From Candidatus Abyssobacteria bacterium SURF_5 (GTDB taxonomy: Bacteria > Abyssobacteria > SURF-5), in NCBI GenBank assembly GCA_003598085.1, contig QZKU01000067.1, positions 1-57,605 of the forward strand: 57,605 bases of DNA, in the 5' to 3' direction. Under the pieces are notes generated by a model. That model saw nothing but the letters and a program-made list of their open reading frames with translations, had not been told where the DNA came from and searched no databases. The position numbers and the translations under genes are program-made. This document shows positions 39,874-50,099 of the stretch, in pieces. Numbering within the stretch: position 1 is the first letter of the stretch; each line of letters opens with the position of its first letter.

Positions 39874-40802
39874 AGGCGGGCAGCAACCTCGAACGGATTC
39901 TGACCGAAGGCAAATTCGCGGCGACCGCGGAACTCGGCCCGCCCAAAAGCGCCGACGCCGAGGCAATCAGAAAAAAGGCGGCCATTCTCAAGGGCAAGGT
40001 CGATGCCGTCAACATCACCGATAACCAGACCGCGATTGTCCGCATGTCAAGCATTGGCGCCGCAAAATTAACGCTCGACACCGGGCTCGAACCCATCATG
40101 CAGATGGTATGCCGCGATCGAAACCGCATCGCAATGCAGAGCGACATCCTCGGAGCGGCCGCGCTCGGCCTTAAAAACATGCTCTGCCTCACCGGCGACC
40201 ACCAGAAAGCCGGTAACCATCCCACCGCGAAAAATGTTTTCGATATCGATTCCCTCCAGCTTCTCCAGATAGTCAAAAACATGCGCGACAACAAGGTCTT
40301 TCAGAACGGCGAGGAAATCCGCAACACGAAGAAGGCGCCGATCGTCGAGCCCAAGATGTTTCTGGGCGCCGCCGAAAATCCGTTCGCGCATCCCTACGAG
40401 TTCCGTGCGATCCGCCTGGCAAAGAAAATGAAGGCGGGCGCCGATTTTATTCAGACCCAGTGCATATTCGATATTCCCCGGTTCAAGGAGTGGATGAAAG
40501 AAGTCGTCGATCGGGGCACCCACGAGAAACTGTTCATCCTGGCGGGCGTGATGCCGATCAAGTCCCCCAGGGTCATCGAATATATGAAGAACAACGTCCC
40601 CGGGATGTCCATTCCGGACGAGTTGGTCAAGCGCATGAAGGGAGCAAGCGACCCGAAGGAAGAGGGCGTGAACTTTGTGGTCGAGTTGATAAATGAAGTC
40701 AGGCAGATTGAAGGCATACGGGGAGTGCACATTATGGCGGTCGAATGGGAAGAGATAGTTCCCTCGATCGTCGAACGTGCCGGCCTTCTTCCCAGGCCGT
40801 GA
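39870..40802 (+). CDS. metF: Methylene-THF reductase, catalytic subunit
   Basis: A 310-residue TIM-barrel flavoprotein that reduces methylene-THF to methyl-THF. Signatures: AELGPPKSAD near the start, VDAVNITDNQ, LCLTGDHQKAGNHP (FAD loop), KAGADFIQTQCIFD with the Gln/Thr substrate strand, and VEWEEIVPSI near the end. No NADH-binding fusion is present, so electrons come from a partner, presumably MetV with HdrCBA-MvhD. Confidence 0.95.
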   Translation: MKAGSNLERILTEGKFAATAELGPPKSADAEAIRKKAAILKGKVDAVNITDNQTAIVRMSSIGAAKLTLDTGLEPIMQMVCRDRNRIAMQSDILGAAALGLKNMLCLTGDHQKAGNHPTAKNVFDIDSLQLLQIVKNMRDNKVFQNGEEIRNTKKAPIVEPKMFLGAAENPFAHPYEFRAIRLAKKMKAGADFIQTQCIFDIPRFKEWMKEVVDRGTHEKLFILAGVMPIKSPRVIEYMKNNVPGMSIPDELVKRMKGASDPKEEGVNFVVELINEVRQIEGIRGVHIMAVEWEEIVPSIVERAGLLPRP

Positions 40803-40907
40803 GCCTGGTTCTCAAACGGCGAATTTGGGTTTATCATCGACCGGCGGCTGCGCCACGGAGGCGCCTGCAGAACTGATTCCGGCCGATGGCTTCGTAAGGA
40901 GAGCCTC

Positions 40908-42866
40908 ATGAAAGAACGATCCATAGATAAAGCAACCTTGCAGATGATCGAGAAGGCGAAATGCGAGAACATCTGTACCGCATTCGACCGGTCCGACCAA
41001 CAGGACCCGCGCTGCGGGTTCGGCGAGCTTGGCGTGTGCTGCCAGCAGTGCTATATGGGCCCCTGCAGGGTCGACCCCTTCGGAAAGGGAGCTCAATTGG
41101 GGGCGTGCGGCATCGACGCCGACGGCATCGTCGCTCGCAATATCGCGCGCGCAACCGCCGTGGGAGCTTCCGCGCATTCCGACCACGGCCGCGACGTCTC
41201 TCACAACCTGCTCATGACCGCTGAGGGAAAAGTGCAGGGATACGAGATCAAGGATGAGCGCAAGCTTATGATGCTCGCGCAGGAACTGAACATTGACTCC
41301 AGCGGCGACGTAAAAAAGGTGGCCGCTGAGGTTGCCGAGAAATGCCTTCAACTGTTTGGCCAGCAGCACGGAGAAATACCGTTCGCGCAACGCGCGCCCG
41401 AGAAGCAAAAAGAGCGCTGGCGCAAGCTGAAGGTCATGCCCCGGGGGATCGACCGCGAAATCGTCGAAGTTCTCCACATGGTGCACATGGGGATGGACGC
41501 CGATTACTATAACACGCTGCTCCATGCAATCAAGGCGGCTCTCGGCGACGGCTGGGGCGGCTCCATGATAGCCACCGACCTGAGCGATATCCAGTTCGGC
41601 TCGCCCACTCCGATTCGCTCGAAAGCCAACCTCGGCGTGCTCGGTGAGAATACGGTGAACATCATACTCCATGGCCATGAACCGACCCTGTCGGAAATGA
41701 TCGTGAAAGTCGCCCGCAGCCCCGAAATGAAGAAGCTGGCCAAGGAGCAAGGTGCTGAGGACATCGTCGTCGCCGGCATCTGCTGCACAGCCAATGAAAT
41801 TCTCATGCGGCAAGGGGCGCCCCTGGCCGGCAACTACCTCCAACAGGAACTTGCTATTGTCACCGGCGCCGTCGAAGCAATGATCGTGGATGTTCAGTGC
41901 ATCATGCCCGGCCTGAATCAGGTTGCTCCCTGTTTCCATACCAAGCTGATCACTACCAGCAAGAAAGTGAAGATTCCCGGAGCGACCCACTATCAGTTCG
42001 AGGAAGAGCGAGCGGTGGATATCGCAAAGGAAATCGTGAGCGCGTCCGTTCTGAATTACAAGAATCGCAAGCGTGACCGCATGCAGATTCCCAATGAAAG
42101 CATGGACCTCGTCGCCGGCTTTACGACGGAGAACATATTCTACAACCTCGGCGGGAAGTTCCGCCCATCGTACAGGCCCCTCAACGAGGGCATCATCAAC
42201 GGCCGTCTGCGCGGTGTGGTTGGTGTGGTCGGCTGCAATAACACTAAAACGGTACACGATTATAATCACCTCACCTTTGTTCAGGAGCTGCTGAAGCACG
42301 ATGTGCTGGTGGTCACCACGGGCTGCTCAGCCCACTGTCTCGCCAAACATGGGTTGCTCGACCCCGAGGTCGGACTCAATTCCGTCGGCAACGGCTTGCG
42401 CGAAATCTGCGAGGCCGTTGGCATTCCGCCCGTCCTGCACGTCGGCTCCTGCGTCGACAACTCGCGCATTCTCACCGCCTGTATCGAGATGGTGAAAGAA
42501 GGCGGCATCGGCGCCGACCTCAGCCAACTCCCGGTGGCCGGCTCCGCTCCAGAAGCCATGAGCCACAAAGCCACCTCGATCGGCCTCTATGTCGTTGCCT
42601 CCGGAATCACCGTTCATTTCAATCCGCCGTTCCAGGTGCACGGCAGCAAGAAAGTGCTCGAATACCTCAGCGACGGAATGGATAAGGATTTCGGCGCGCA
42701 TTTCGTCTTCGAGGCCGACCCCAAAAAGGCCGCGAAAAAGATCATCGAGCACCTCGACAAGAAGCGCGAGGCGCTCAAGCTGAAACCCATGATGTACCCG
42801 CCTCTCGATGGCGAAGCAGGCGCTAAAGTCGCAGGAAAAAAAGCAGCCGCACCCGCGGGTAACTGA
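40908..42866 (+). CDS. acsA: Anaerobic CO dehydrogenase catalytic subunit
   Basis: This 652-residue nickel-iron enzyme (CooS/AcsA) reduces CO2 to CO at the C-cluster. The N-terminal Cys run carries the B and D clusters (FGELGVCCQQCYMGPCRVDPF). Downstream are GICCTANEILMR, the catalytic GVVGVVGCNN, TTGCSAHCLAKHG, HVGSCVDNSRI and the late ATSIGLYVVASGITVHF. ATG 40908 has AAGGAGAG upstream. It precedes the polyferredoxin and acsB, so it serves acetyl-CoA synthesis; the CooC/AcsF nickel ATPase is not in the window. Confidence 0.96.
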   Translation: MKERSIDKATLQMIEKAKCENICTAFDRSDQQDPRCGFGELGVCCQQCYMGPCRVDPFGKGAQLGACGIDADGIVARNIARATAVGASAHSDHGRDVSHNLLMTAEGKVQGYEIKDERKLMMLAQELNIDSSGDVKKVAAEVAEKCLQLFGQQHGEIPFAQRAPEKQKERWRKLKVMPRGIDREIVEVLHMVHMGMDADYYNTLLHAIKAALGDGWGGSMIATDLSDIQFGSPTPIRSKANLGVLGENTVNIILHGHEPTLSEMIVKVARSPEMKKLAKEQGAEDIVVAGICCTANEILMRQGAPLAGNYLQQELAIVTGAVEAMIVDVQCIMPGLNQVAPCFHTKLITTSKKVKIPGATHYQFEEERAVDIAKEIVSASVLNYKNRKRDRMQIPNESMDLVAGFTTENIFYNLGGKFRPSYRPLNEGIINGRLRGVVGVVGCNNTKTVHDYNHLTFVQELLKHDVLVVTTGCSAHCLAKHGLLDPEVGLNSVGNGLREICEAVGIPPVLHVGSCVDNSRILTACIEMVKEGGIGADLSQLPVAGSAPEAMSHKATSIGLYVVASGITVHFNPPFQVHGSKKVLEYLSDGMDKDFGAHFVFEADPKKAAKKIIEHLDKKREALKLKPMMYPPLDGEAGAKVAGKKAAAPAGN

Positions 42867-42878
42867 AGGAGTGAACCG

Positions 42879-43511
42879 ATGGCCGGAATGACAGTAGTGA
42901 GGCCGAAGCTCTGTACCGCGTGCAAGACGTGCGAACTGCAGTGCGCTTTGGCACACTCGAAAAGCAAGAACCTGTATGCAGCTATCTACGAAAAGCCCCT
43001 CCCCGAGGGAAGGGTAACCTTGAAAAAGGCGAAACGCGTCGTCGTGCCCATCCTGTGCAGCCACTGCGAGAATCCGCCGTGTGTGGCCGCATGCCCGGAG
43101 CACGCCCTCTATAAAGACGATAGATCCGCGCCCACCCTGCTGGACGAGAGCAAATGCACCGGCTGCGGCCTGTGCATCGAAGCCTGTCCCGTGGGCGCTC
43201 TCCAGATGGACCGCGCAGGAAAGATCGTCCTCAAGTGCGACCAGTGCGTCGAGCGCCAGAAGGAAGGACTCCTACCGGCCTGCGTCACCGGGTGCCCGAC
43301 CGGTGCACTCGAGTGGCACACGAGCCGGATTCAATATAAGATCGACCCCGAGCTCTGCAAGGCGTGCGGCTCGTGCATCAAAGTGTGCCGCGCGGATGCA
43401 ATCACGGGCGCGAAGAAAACACCGCACGTGATTAACTCGGAAAAATGCATAAAATGCGGCAACTGCTTCACCGAATGCCCATTCGATGCAATTGCTGTGG
43501 TGGACCTGTGA
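42879..43511 (+). CDS. CooF/HycB-like polyferredoxin
   Basis: A 210-residue electron carrier with six CxxC-type segments: CTACKTCELQCAL, CSHCENPPCVAACPE, CTGCGLCIEACPVGA, CDQCVERQ...CVTGCP, CKACGSCIKVCRADA and CIKCGNCFTECPFDA, enough for about five or six 4Fe-4S clusters. It follows acsA by 12 bp and probably delivers electrons to the CO dehydrogenase. It is longer than classical CooF because of two added C-terminal ferredoxin motifs. Confidence 0.9.
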   Translation: MAGMTVVRPKLCTACKTCELQCALAHSKSKNLYAAIYEKPLPEGRVTLKKAKRVVVPILCSHCENPPCVAACPEHALYKDDRSAPTLLDESKCTGCGLCIEACPVGALQMDRAGKIVLKCDQCVERQKEGLLPACVTGCPTGALEWHTSRIQYKIDPELCKACGSCIKVCRADAITGAKKTPHVINSEKCIKCGNCFTECPFDAIAVVDL

Positions 43512-43564
43512 GCCCTGGAAAGAATTCTGTCAAACGCTGACACGCGCATAACGGAGGTAAGAAA

Positions 43565-45742
43565 ATGTCGAAAATAGTAGCTTCTGCGGCCATTCGCGGA
43601 GCGCATTCATGGGTGGAAGAGGCGGAGGCCGATCTCAAAAAGGCGATTGAATCAAAAGGGGAAGATCAGAAGCTGGAATTCCCGGAGACCGCTTTCTACC
43701 TGCCCATGGCTTACTCTCTCCTGGGGATGGAAGCGAAAAGTCTTGGCGATGCAAAGAAAATCCTGACGAGGACCCGCCAGTTGCTGCCGCCGGTCCCGAG
43801 CGACAAGGTCTGGCTGCCGTACCTCGGGCCGACGCTCGATGCCGGCATCGCAACGCTGCTCTCCACCGAAGTGATCACCGCGCTCAGATACTTGCGCGGC
43901 GAGCTGCCGGCCGAGGGCGATCAGGGCTTCATCTCCGATACGATCCTGCGATCGCTCGGCATCCAGCTGGTGGACGGCCGCATGCCCGGTTTCGCCGCCA
44001 TTCTCGGATCGGCGCCCAGCAATGAGATCGCGGTGAAAACCGTTCGCGAGCTCCAGCAGCGCAACATCCTTGTGTTCCTGTGCGACGATACCAACGGCAA
44101 AACGATGCGCCAGCAGCTCGAAGAGGAAAAGGTCGAAATGGGCTGGGACACCTACATCGTGCCGCTCGGGCCCGACCTCGTTTCCGGCATCTATGCTCTC
44201 AACTGGGCGATGCGCGGCGCGCTCACGTTCGGCGGACACAAGCGCGGCGAATTCGTCAAGTGCCTCGAGTACCAGCGCGACCGCGTGTTCGCGTTCGGGC
44301 TCGTGTTCGGCGAGGTGACCGACCGGCGCTATGCCGTCGGAGCGGGCGCCATCAATATGGGGTTCTGCGTCATCGCCGATACCGATATTCCGGAAATCCG
44401 GCCGACCGGCGTCACCCTGTTTGAGGCGCTGGTGCGCGAGCGAAATTATGAAAAGATCGTGCCCACCTGCATTCAGACCCGCGGCGTGAAAGTAAAGATC
44501 GAGAAGGTTCCGATTCCGGTAAACTACGCCGCCGCCTTCGAGGGAGAACGCGTTCGCAAAGACCAGCTTGCGGTCGAATTCGGCGGCAAGGCTTCCACCG
44601 CCTTCGAGTGGCTGCGGATGAAGCCGCTGGATCAGGTCGAGGACGGAAAAATCGAGGTCGTCGGGCCCGATGTCGACACCGTTCCCGACGGCAAAGCGCT
44701 GCCGCTGGCTATCATCGTCGATGTGGCCGGCCGAAAAATGCAGCATGACTTCGAGCCGATCCTCGAGCGCCAGATTCATCACCTGATCAACGGCGCCATG
44801 GGAGTCATGCACGTCGGCCAGCGCGATATCGTCTGGATTCGCATGAGCAAGGACGCCAAGGCCAAGGGGTTCAAATGCCGGCATTTCGGCGATATTATCC
44901 ACGTAAAACTCCTGCAGAATTTCCCTGCAATTGCCGATAAGGTGCAGGTGACGATCTATACGAAGAAGGAAGACGTCGAACGACTGCTGGCGGAAGCAAA
45001 GAAAAGCTATGCCGAAAGAGACGCTCGCGTGGCCGGCATGACCGACGAGAGCGTGGACACCTTCTACTCGTGCACGCTGTGCCAGTCGTTCGCCCCCAAC
45101 CACGTGTGCATCATCAGCCCCGAGCGCCTCGGACTCTGCGGCGCTTACAACTGGCTCGACGGGAAGGCCGCTTTTGAAATCAATCCGACCGGCCCGAATC
45201 AGCCGGTGGAAAAGGGTTCGACCATCGATGCGGTCAAAGGACAGTGGGAAAACGTCAACAAGTTCGTCTCCCAGAAGTCGAACAAGAAGATCGAGACCTT
45301 TAACGCCTACTCGATGATGGAAAACCCGATGACCTCCTGCGGCTGCTTCGAGTGTATCGTTGCGATCGTACCGGAGGCCAACGGAGTCATGGTTGTCAAC
45401 CGCGAGTATTCCGGCATGACCCCGAGCGGAATGCCGTTCTCCACGCTCGCCAGCACCACCGGCGGCGGATTGCAGACACCGGGCTTCCTCGGCGTCGGCA
45501 AGATGTACATCACCAGCAAGAAGTTCATCTCGGCCGACGGCGGACTTGGGCGTATCGTCTGGATGCCCAAGGACCTGAAGGAGACCGTGCGCGAGCGCCT
45601 CGAGGCGCGGGCAAAGGAACTCGGTCTGGACGATTTCCTGAACAAAATCGCCGACGAAACTGTCTGCGACAACGCCGCCGACTTGCTCCCGTTCCTCGAG
45701 AAGGTGGGTCATCCGGCGCTGACCATGCCGCCGATGTTCTAG
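43565..45742 (+). CDS. acsB: Acetyl-CoA synthase catalytic subunit
   Basis: A 725-residue bacterial-length enzyme that joins methyl, CO and CoA at the Ni-Ni-[4Fe-4S] A-cluster. Cluster cysteines are C503, C506, C515 and C525 (CTLCQSFAPNHVC, then GLCGAYNW), and the Cys-Gly-Cys dinickel motif is C592-G-C594 in TSCGCFEC, all offset by three from Moorella thermoacetica numbering. The N-terminal CODH-contacting domain is present, unlike archaeal CdhC. GGAGG lies eight bases before the ATG. Confidence 0.97.
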   Translation: MSKIVASAAIRGAHSWVEEAEADLKKAIESKGEDQKLEFPETAFYLPMAYSLLGMEAKSLGDAKKILTRTRQLLPPVPSDKVWLPYLGPTLDAGIATLLSTEVITALRYLRGELPAEGDQGFISDTILRSLGIQLVDGRMPGFAAILGSAPSNEIAVKTVRELQQRNILVFLCDDTNGKTMRQQLEEEKVEMGWDTYIVPLGPDLVSGIYALNWAMRGALTFGGHKRGEFVKCLEYQRDRVFAFGLVFGEVTDRRYAVGAGAINMGFCVIADTDIPEIRPTGVTLFEALVRERNYEKIVPTCIQTRGVKVKIEKVPIPVNYAAAFEGERVRKDQLAVEFGGKASTAFEWLRMKPLDQVEDGKIEVVGPDVDTVPDGKALPLAIIVDVAGRKMQHDFEPILERQIHHLINGAMGVMHVGQRDIVWIRMSKDAKAKGFKCRHFGDIIHVKLLQNFPAIADKVQVTIYTKKEDVERLLAEAKKSYAERDARVAGMTDESVDTFYSCTLCQSFAPNHVCIISPERLGLCGAYNWLDGKAAFEINPTGPNQPVEKGSTIDAVKGQWENVNKFVSQKSNKKIETFNAYSMMENPMTSCGCFECIVAIVPEANGVMVVNREYSGMTPSGMPFSTLASTTGGGLQTPGFLGVGKMYITSKKFISADGGLGRIVWMPKDLKETVRERLEARAKELGLDDFLNKIADETVCDNAADLLPFLEKVGHPALTMPPMF

Positions 45743-45833
45743 ATAATTCGGCGCAAATTTGCAGTTCTAATTTAACGGCAGATCTCGGGCCCCTGCGGAC
45801 CGCGATCTGCCGTACATCAAAAGGAGAGGACTC

Positions 45834-47177
45834 ATGGCACTGACAGGTTTGGACATCTACAAGTTGCTACCAAAAACCAACTGCGGAGAATGCAAGTCCC
45901 CCACGTGCCTCGCTTTCGCCATGCGGGTCGCCCAGAAGCAGGCGTCTCTGGATCAATGCCCGCACGTCACCGCGGAAGCCAAGGAGAAACTGGGCGCGGC
46001 CTCCGCTCCGCCGATTCAACTCGTCACCATCGGCACGGGTGACGCCAAGGTCTCAATTGGCAACGAGACCGTCATGTTCAGGCACGAGGAGACGTTCCAT
46101 CACAAGGCCGGAGTCGCTGTCACCATGTCCGACAAGCTGTCCGAGGCCGACATCGCTGCGCGCGCCGACAAGATCGTGCACCTGATCTTTGAACGCGTCG
46201 GCACCAGGATTGCCGTTGATATGGTCTGTGTGATGAACGACTCCAACGATCCGGCCAAGTTCGCCGCCGCAACCAAGATCGTCGCCGAAAAATGTCCGAT
46301 GGCGATCATTCTCGGCAGCGAGAATCCGGACGCACTCAAGGCCGCCCTCGACGTCTGCGCCGATAGACGCCCGCTCCTGTGCGGAGCCACTGCGGCAAAC
46401 GTCCAGGCGGTCGCCGCGCTCGCAAAGGAAAAGAATTGCCCCGTCGTCGCCAAGGCCGACGGCCTTGAAGCGCTCGCGGAGCTCACGCAGAAAATCTCCG
46501 CCGCCGGAGTCAAAGAGATCGTTTTATACGCAGGCGAACAAGGCGTTCGGCAGACCCTCGAGGACCTCACGAAGGTGCGCCGCTACGCGCTCAAAAAGAC
46601 GTTCCGCCCGCTCGGTTACCCGCAGATGGTGTGCGTGATGAACGGCGCCGACCCGTTGCTGACCGTCCTGAAGAGCTCGACCTTCATGGCAAAATATGCC
46701 GGCATCGTCGTGACCGATGCCATCGAGCCATGGCAGCTCATGCCGTTGCTCACCGTCCGCATGAACATATATACCGACCCGAGAAGCCCGATCCAGGTCG
46801 AGTCCGGCATCCATCGCGTCGGCGAGACCACCGACAAGTCGCCGCTTATGATTACAACCAACTTCTCGCTCACCTATTACACCGTTGAAGGCGACGTTGA
46901 AAGCTCGAAAGTGCCGACCAATATCCTCGTCGTCGATACCGAAGGCACCTCCGTCCTCACGGCATGGGCGGCGGAAAAATTCACGACCGATCAGATTGCG
47001 GCCGCAATGAAGAAACACGAGGTCGAAAAGATCGCTCCTCACAAGAAGGTCATCATTCCGGGCCTGATCGCGGTCGAAAGCGGCAAGCTTCAGGAAGAAA
47101 CCGGATGGGAAGTAGTTGTGGGCCCGAAGGAATCTTCCGGCATCCCGTCTTACCTGAAGGCCAATTGGGGCAGTTGA
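45834..47177 (+). CDS. acsC: Corrinoid iron-sulfur protein, large subunit
   Basis: This 447-residue subunit carries the 4Fe-4S cluster at C17, C20, C25, C42 (TNCGECKSPTCLAFAMRVA ... DQCPH), a TIM barrel and a C-terminal B12-binding domain. It receives the methyl group from AcsE and gives it to AcsB. The C-terminus GPKESSGIPSYLKANW is typical. It is followed three bases later by the activator acsV. Confidence 0.96.
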   Translation: MALTGLDIYKLLPKTNCGECKSPTCLAFAMRVAQKQASLDQCPHVTAEAKEKLGAASAPPIQLVTIGTGDAKVSIGNETVMFRHEETFHHKAGVAVTMSDKLSEADIAARADKIVHLIFERVGTRIAVDMVCVMNDSNDPAKFAAATKIVAEKCPMAIILGSENPDALKAALDVCADRRPLLCGATAANVQAVAALAKEKNCPVVAKADGLEALAELTQKISAAGVKEIVLYAGEQGVRQTLEDLTKVRRYALKKTFRPLGYPQMVCVMNGADPLLTVLKSSTFMAKYAGIVVTDAIEPWQLMPLLTVRMNIYTDPRSPIQVESGIHRVGETTDKSPLMITTNFSLTYYTVEGDVESSKVPTNILVVDTEGTSVLTAWAAEKFTTDQIAAAMKKHEVEKIAPHKKVIIPGLIAVESGKLQEETGWEVVVGPKESSGIPSYLKANWGS

Positions 47178-47180
47178 CGA

Positions 47181-49088
47181 GTGGCTGAGTATAAGATCAC
47201 ATTTATGCCCGACGCAAAAACGGCAGCCGCCTCCCCTGATGAGACCATACTCGACGCCGCTCAGCGTGCGGGCGTCTATGTCCATTCCCTGTGCGGCGGC
47301 GACATGATCTGCGGCAAGTGCCGCGTTATCATCTCGCAGGGGCAGGTGTTCGAAGAACAGCATATGCTGCTGTCACGCGAAGAAGTGCAGCGCAATTATG
47401 TGCTTGCGTGCGCGAGCCATCCGCGCAGCGACCTCGTCGTCGAAGTTCCCATCGAGTCGCGGATGGAGGGCAAGAAAATCCTTATCGACCAGGATGCGCA
47501 GCGCTTCAGTGGTTTGGCCAGAGTCGATTTGACCAAGTATGATTTCGCGCACGCGCCGCTCACAGAGAAGATTTTCCTCGACGTGCCCGTCCCCTCTCTC
47601 CAGGACAGCCTGTCGGACCTGAGCCGCCTCTTTCGCTCGATCCGTTCAAAGGTGGACGCCCCCATCATGCAGACCGGCCTCAAAAACATCCGGCGCGTCC
47701 CGCAGGTACTGCGGCGCGGCGACTGGAAAATCACCTGCACGCTCGGCGAGCGCGGGGGCACCATCGAGGTCCTCGAGATCGAGGAAGGCGATACCTCGGC
47801 CCGAAATTACGGCGTCGCGGTCGACGTCGGAACGACGACCGTCGTCACACATCTCATCGACCTCACCACCTCGAAGGTGCTCGCGACCGACGCGACGTAC
47901 AACTCGCAGATCGCCTTCGGCGAAGACGTCATCACCAGGCTCATTTACGCCAAGGAAGAGGTGGGCGGCCGCGAGCGTTTGCACGAGGCCATTGTCGGCA
48001 ACCTCAATATGCTGATTAACAACATCGTTACCGAGGCCGATGTCAGTATCCAGGACGTAACCTGCGTGCTCTGCGCAGGAAATACGACCATGATGCACTT
48101 CCTGCTGGACCTCGACTCCTCCAATATCAGGCGCGAACCCTACATACCGGCCGCGGCCTTCATCCCGCCCATCAGGGCGATCGAAGTCGGCATCCAGATC
48201 AATCCGCGCGGCCTGCTGTACGCGGTTCCCGCCGTCAGCAGCTACGTGGGCGGCGACATCGTCTCCGGAGTCCTCGCCTCAGGCATCTACCGCTCCAATG
48301 AGCTCTCGATGCTCATCGACGTGGGCACGAACGGCGAGATCGTCGTCGGCAATAGCGAGTGGATGGTCTGCTGCTCCGCTTCGGCAGGCCCTGCATTCGA
48401 GGGCGGCGAAGTGAAATTCGGCATGAGGGCCACTCATGGCGCTATCGAGAAAATCAAGGTGAGCGACGGCGGAGAGTCCGTTCAAATGGTCGTCATCGCC
48501 GAAGAGAAACCCCGCGGCATCTGCGGGTCCGGCCTGATCGATGTCATCTCCGAGCTGCGCAGACAAAAAGTCGTCGACAGAACCGCCAAATTCTCCGACC
48601 CCGGCTTCTGCAGCCGGCTGAGAAAGTCGGAAGATGATACCGTCGAATACGTGATCGCCTATGCCGACGAGACCGCGATGGGGCGCGACATCGTTATCAC
48701 GCAGCCCGACATCAACAATCTGGTCCGTTCGAAGGCGGCCGTTTTTGCGGGCGCATCCGTTCTCATCAAGAGCATGGGCCTCGGTTTTCACGACCTCGAA
48801 CGCCTGTATATCGCGGGCGGATTCGGCAATTATCTCGATCTATCCGCCGGCGTCGCCATCGGGCTCTTACCCGATATCCCGCTTGAGAAAGTCAGATTTA
48901 TCGGCAACAGCTCGCTCAACGGCGCAAAGCTGGCGATATTGTCGAAGGAGGCGTTCGCCGAGGTCGAGCGAATCGCCCAAAAAATGACGTACATCGACCT
49001 GAGCAGCAACCTGCAGTTCATGGATGAATACAGTTCCGCTCTGTTCTTGCCGCATACCAACCTGGAACTGTTTCCGTCGGTCAATTAG
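47181..49088 (+). CDS. acsV: Reductive activator of the corrinoid protein (RACo/ASKHA)
   Basis: A 635-residue ATPase that reduces inactive Co(II) corrinoid back to Co(I). The N-terminal 2Fe-2S ferredoxin has C38, C44, C47 (CGGDMICGKC) and C77 (LACASHP). The DUF4445/ASKHA part has GVAVDVGTTTVVTHL, SYVGGDIVSGVLA, LIDVGTNGEIVVG and YIAGGFGNYLD. GTG 47181 starts it, immediately after acsC, and acsD follows. Confidence 0.95.
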   Translation: MAEYKITFMPDAKTAAASPDETILDAAQRAGVYVHSLCGGDMICGKCRVIISQGQVFEEQHMLLSREEVQRNYVLACASHPRSDLVVEVPIESRMEGKKILIDQDAQRFSGLARVDLTKYDFAHAPLTEKIFLDVPVPSLQDSLSDLSRLFRSIRSKVDAPIMQTGLKNIRRVPQVLRRGDWKITCTLGERGGTIEVLEIEEGDTSARNYGVAVDVGTTTVVTHLIDLTTSKVLATDATYNSQIAFGEDVITRLIYAKEEVGGRERLHEAIVGNLNMLINNIVTEADVSIQDVTCVLCAGNTTMMHFLLDLDSSNIRREPYIPAAAFIPPIRAIEVGIQINPRGLLYAVPAVSSYVGGDIVSGVLASGIYRSNELSMLIDVGTNGEIVVGNSEWMVCCSASAGPAFEGGEVKFGMRATHGAIEKIKVSDGGESVQMVVIAEEKPRGICGSGLIDVISELRRQKVVDRTAKFSDPGFCSRLRKSEDDTVEYVIAYADETAMGRDIVITQPDINNLVRSKAAVFAGASVLIKSMGLGFHDLERLYIAGGFGNYLDLSAGVAIGLLPDIPLEKVRFIGNSSLNGAKLAILSKEAFAEVERIAQKMTYIDLSSNLQFMDEYSSALFLPHTNLELFPSVN

Positions 49089-49136
49089 GAATTGAATGGA
49101 AGTTTTCTTATAACTCGTTGAGAAACGGAGGAACGT

Positions 49137-50093
49137 ATGGAGAACATAGCCGAAAAGTGGACAACCAAGGTGAACACGGTTACCATCGGCGCCACAAAGG
49201 CGCAAGGCGGGACCCGAGAGAAAACCGTGACCATAGGGGGGAGCAGCACGTTGCCATACCTGAATTTCGAGGGTTCCTGGCCCAATCCTCCGGCAATCGC
49301 GATTGAAGTGAACGACGTCGCCCCAAACGGCTGGGCCGAACCGCTGGCCGATGCCTATGGCGATGTGTGGAACGACCCTGCCAAATGGGCGAAGCGTGCA
49401 GTCGAATACGGCGCCGAGCTCATCTGCCTCATGCTGAGGGGCGTTCATCCCGATTTCGAGAACCGCTCCGCCAATGAGACCGCCGGCGTCGTCAAAGACG
49501 TGCTCAACGCCGTCGGTGTCCCCCTCATTATCTGGGGATGCGGCGACTTCAAAAAGGACAACGACGTAATGCCGAGCGTCAGCGAGACGGCCAAAGGCGA
49601 AAACTGCCTGCTCGGAACGGCGGTCGAAAAAAATTATAAGACCCTCACCGCCTCATGTCTCGCCGACGGCCACAAGATCATCGGCGAATCCCCGCTCGAT
49701 ATCAACATCGCCAAGCAGGTGAATATCCTCATTTCCGAAATGGGATTCAAACTCGAGGACATCGTCATCTTCCCCGCGACCGGCGCCCTCGGATACGGCA
49801 TGGAGTACAGCTACTCGATCATGGAACGCGGTCGTACCGCCGGGCTCTCGGGCGACAGGATGCTCGCTCAGCCTGTCATCTGCACCGTCGGCCCCGAAAC
49901 CTGGCGCGTGAAAGAAGCCAAAGCCTCAGCGCAGGAATTCCCGGCGTGGGGCGACCTGAAGAAACGCGGACCACTGTGGGAAGCCACGTGCGCAGCCACA
50001 CTCCTGCAATCCGGCGGCGAGCTCATGGTCATGCGCCATCCGGAAGCCGTCAGCAGCTTCAAAAAACTCGTGGCGGAGCTTTCAGCGAAATAG
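49137..50093 (+). CDS. acsD: Corrinoid iron-sulfur protein, small subunit
   Basis: A 318-residue TIM-barrel partner of AcsC. It has VTIGGSSTLPYLNFEG near the N-terminus, IAIEVNDVAPNGW, the LICLMLRGVHPD strand, CLADGHKIIGESPLDINIAKQ and VIFPATGALGYGMEY. GGAGG precedes the ATG. A long perfect inverted repeat separates it from acsE. Confidence 0.95.
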   Translation: MENIAEKWTTKVNTVTIGATKAQGGTREKTVTIGGSSTLPYLNFEGSWPNPPAIAIEVNDVAPNGWAEPLADAYGDVWNDPAKWAKRAVEYGAELICLMLRGVHPDFENRSANETAGVVKDVLNAVGVPLIIWGCGDFKKDNDVMPSVSETAKGENCLLGTAVEKNYKTLTASCLADGHKIIGESPLDINIAKQVNILISEMGFKLEDIVIFPATGALGYGMEYSYSIMERGRTAGLSGDRMLAQPVICTVGPETWRVKEAKASAQEFPAWGDLKKRGPLWEATCAATLLQSGGELMVMRHPEAVSSFKKLVAELSAK

Positions 50094-50099
50094 GAAAGA

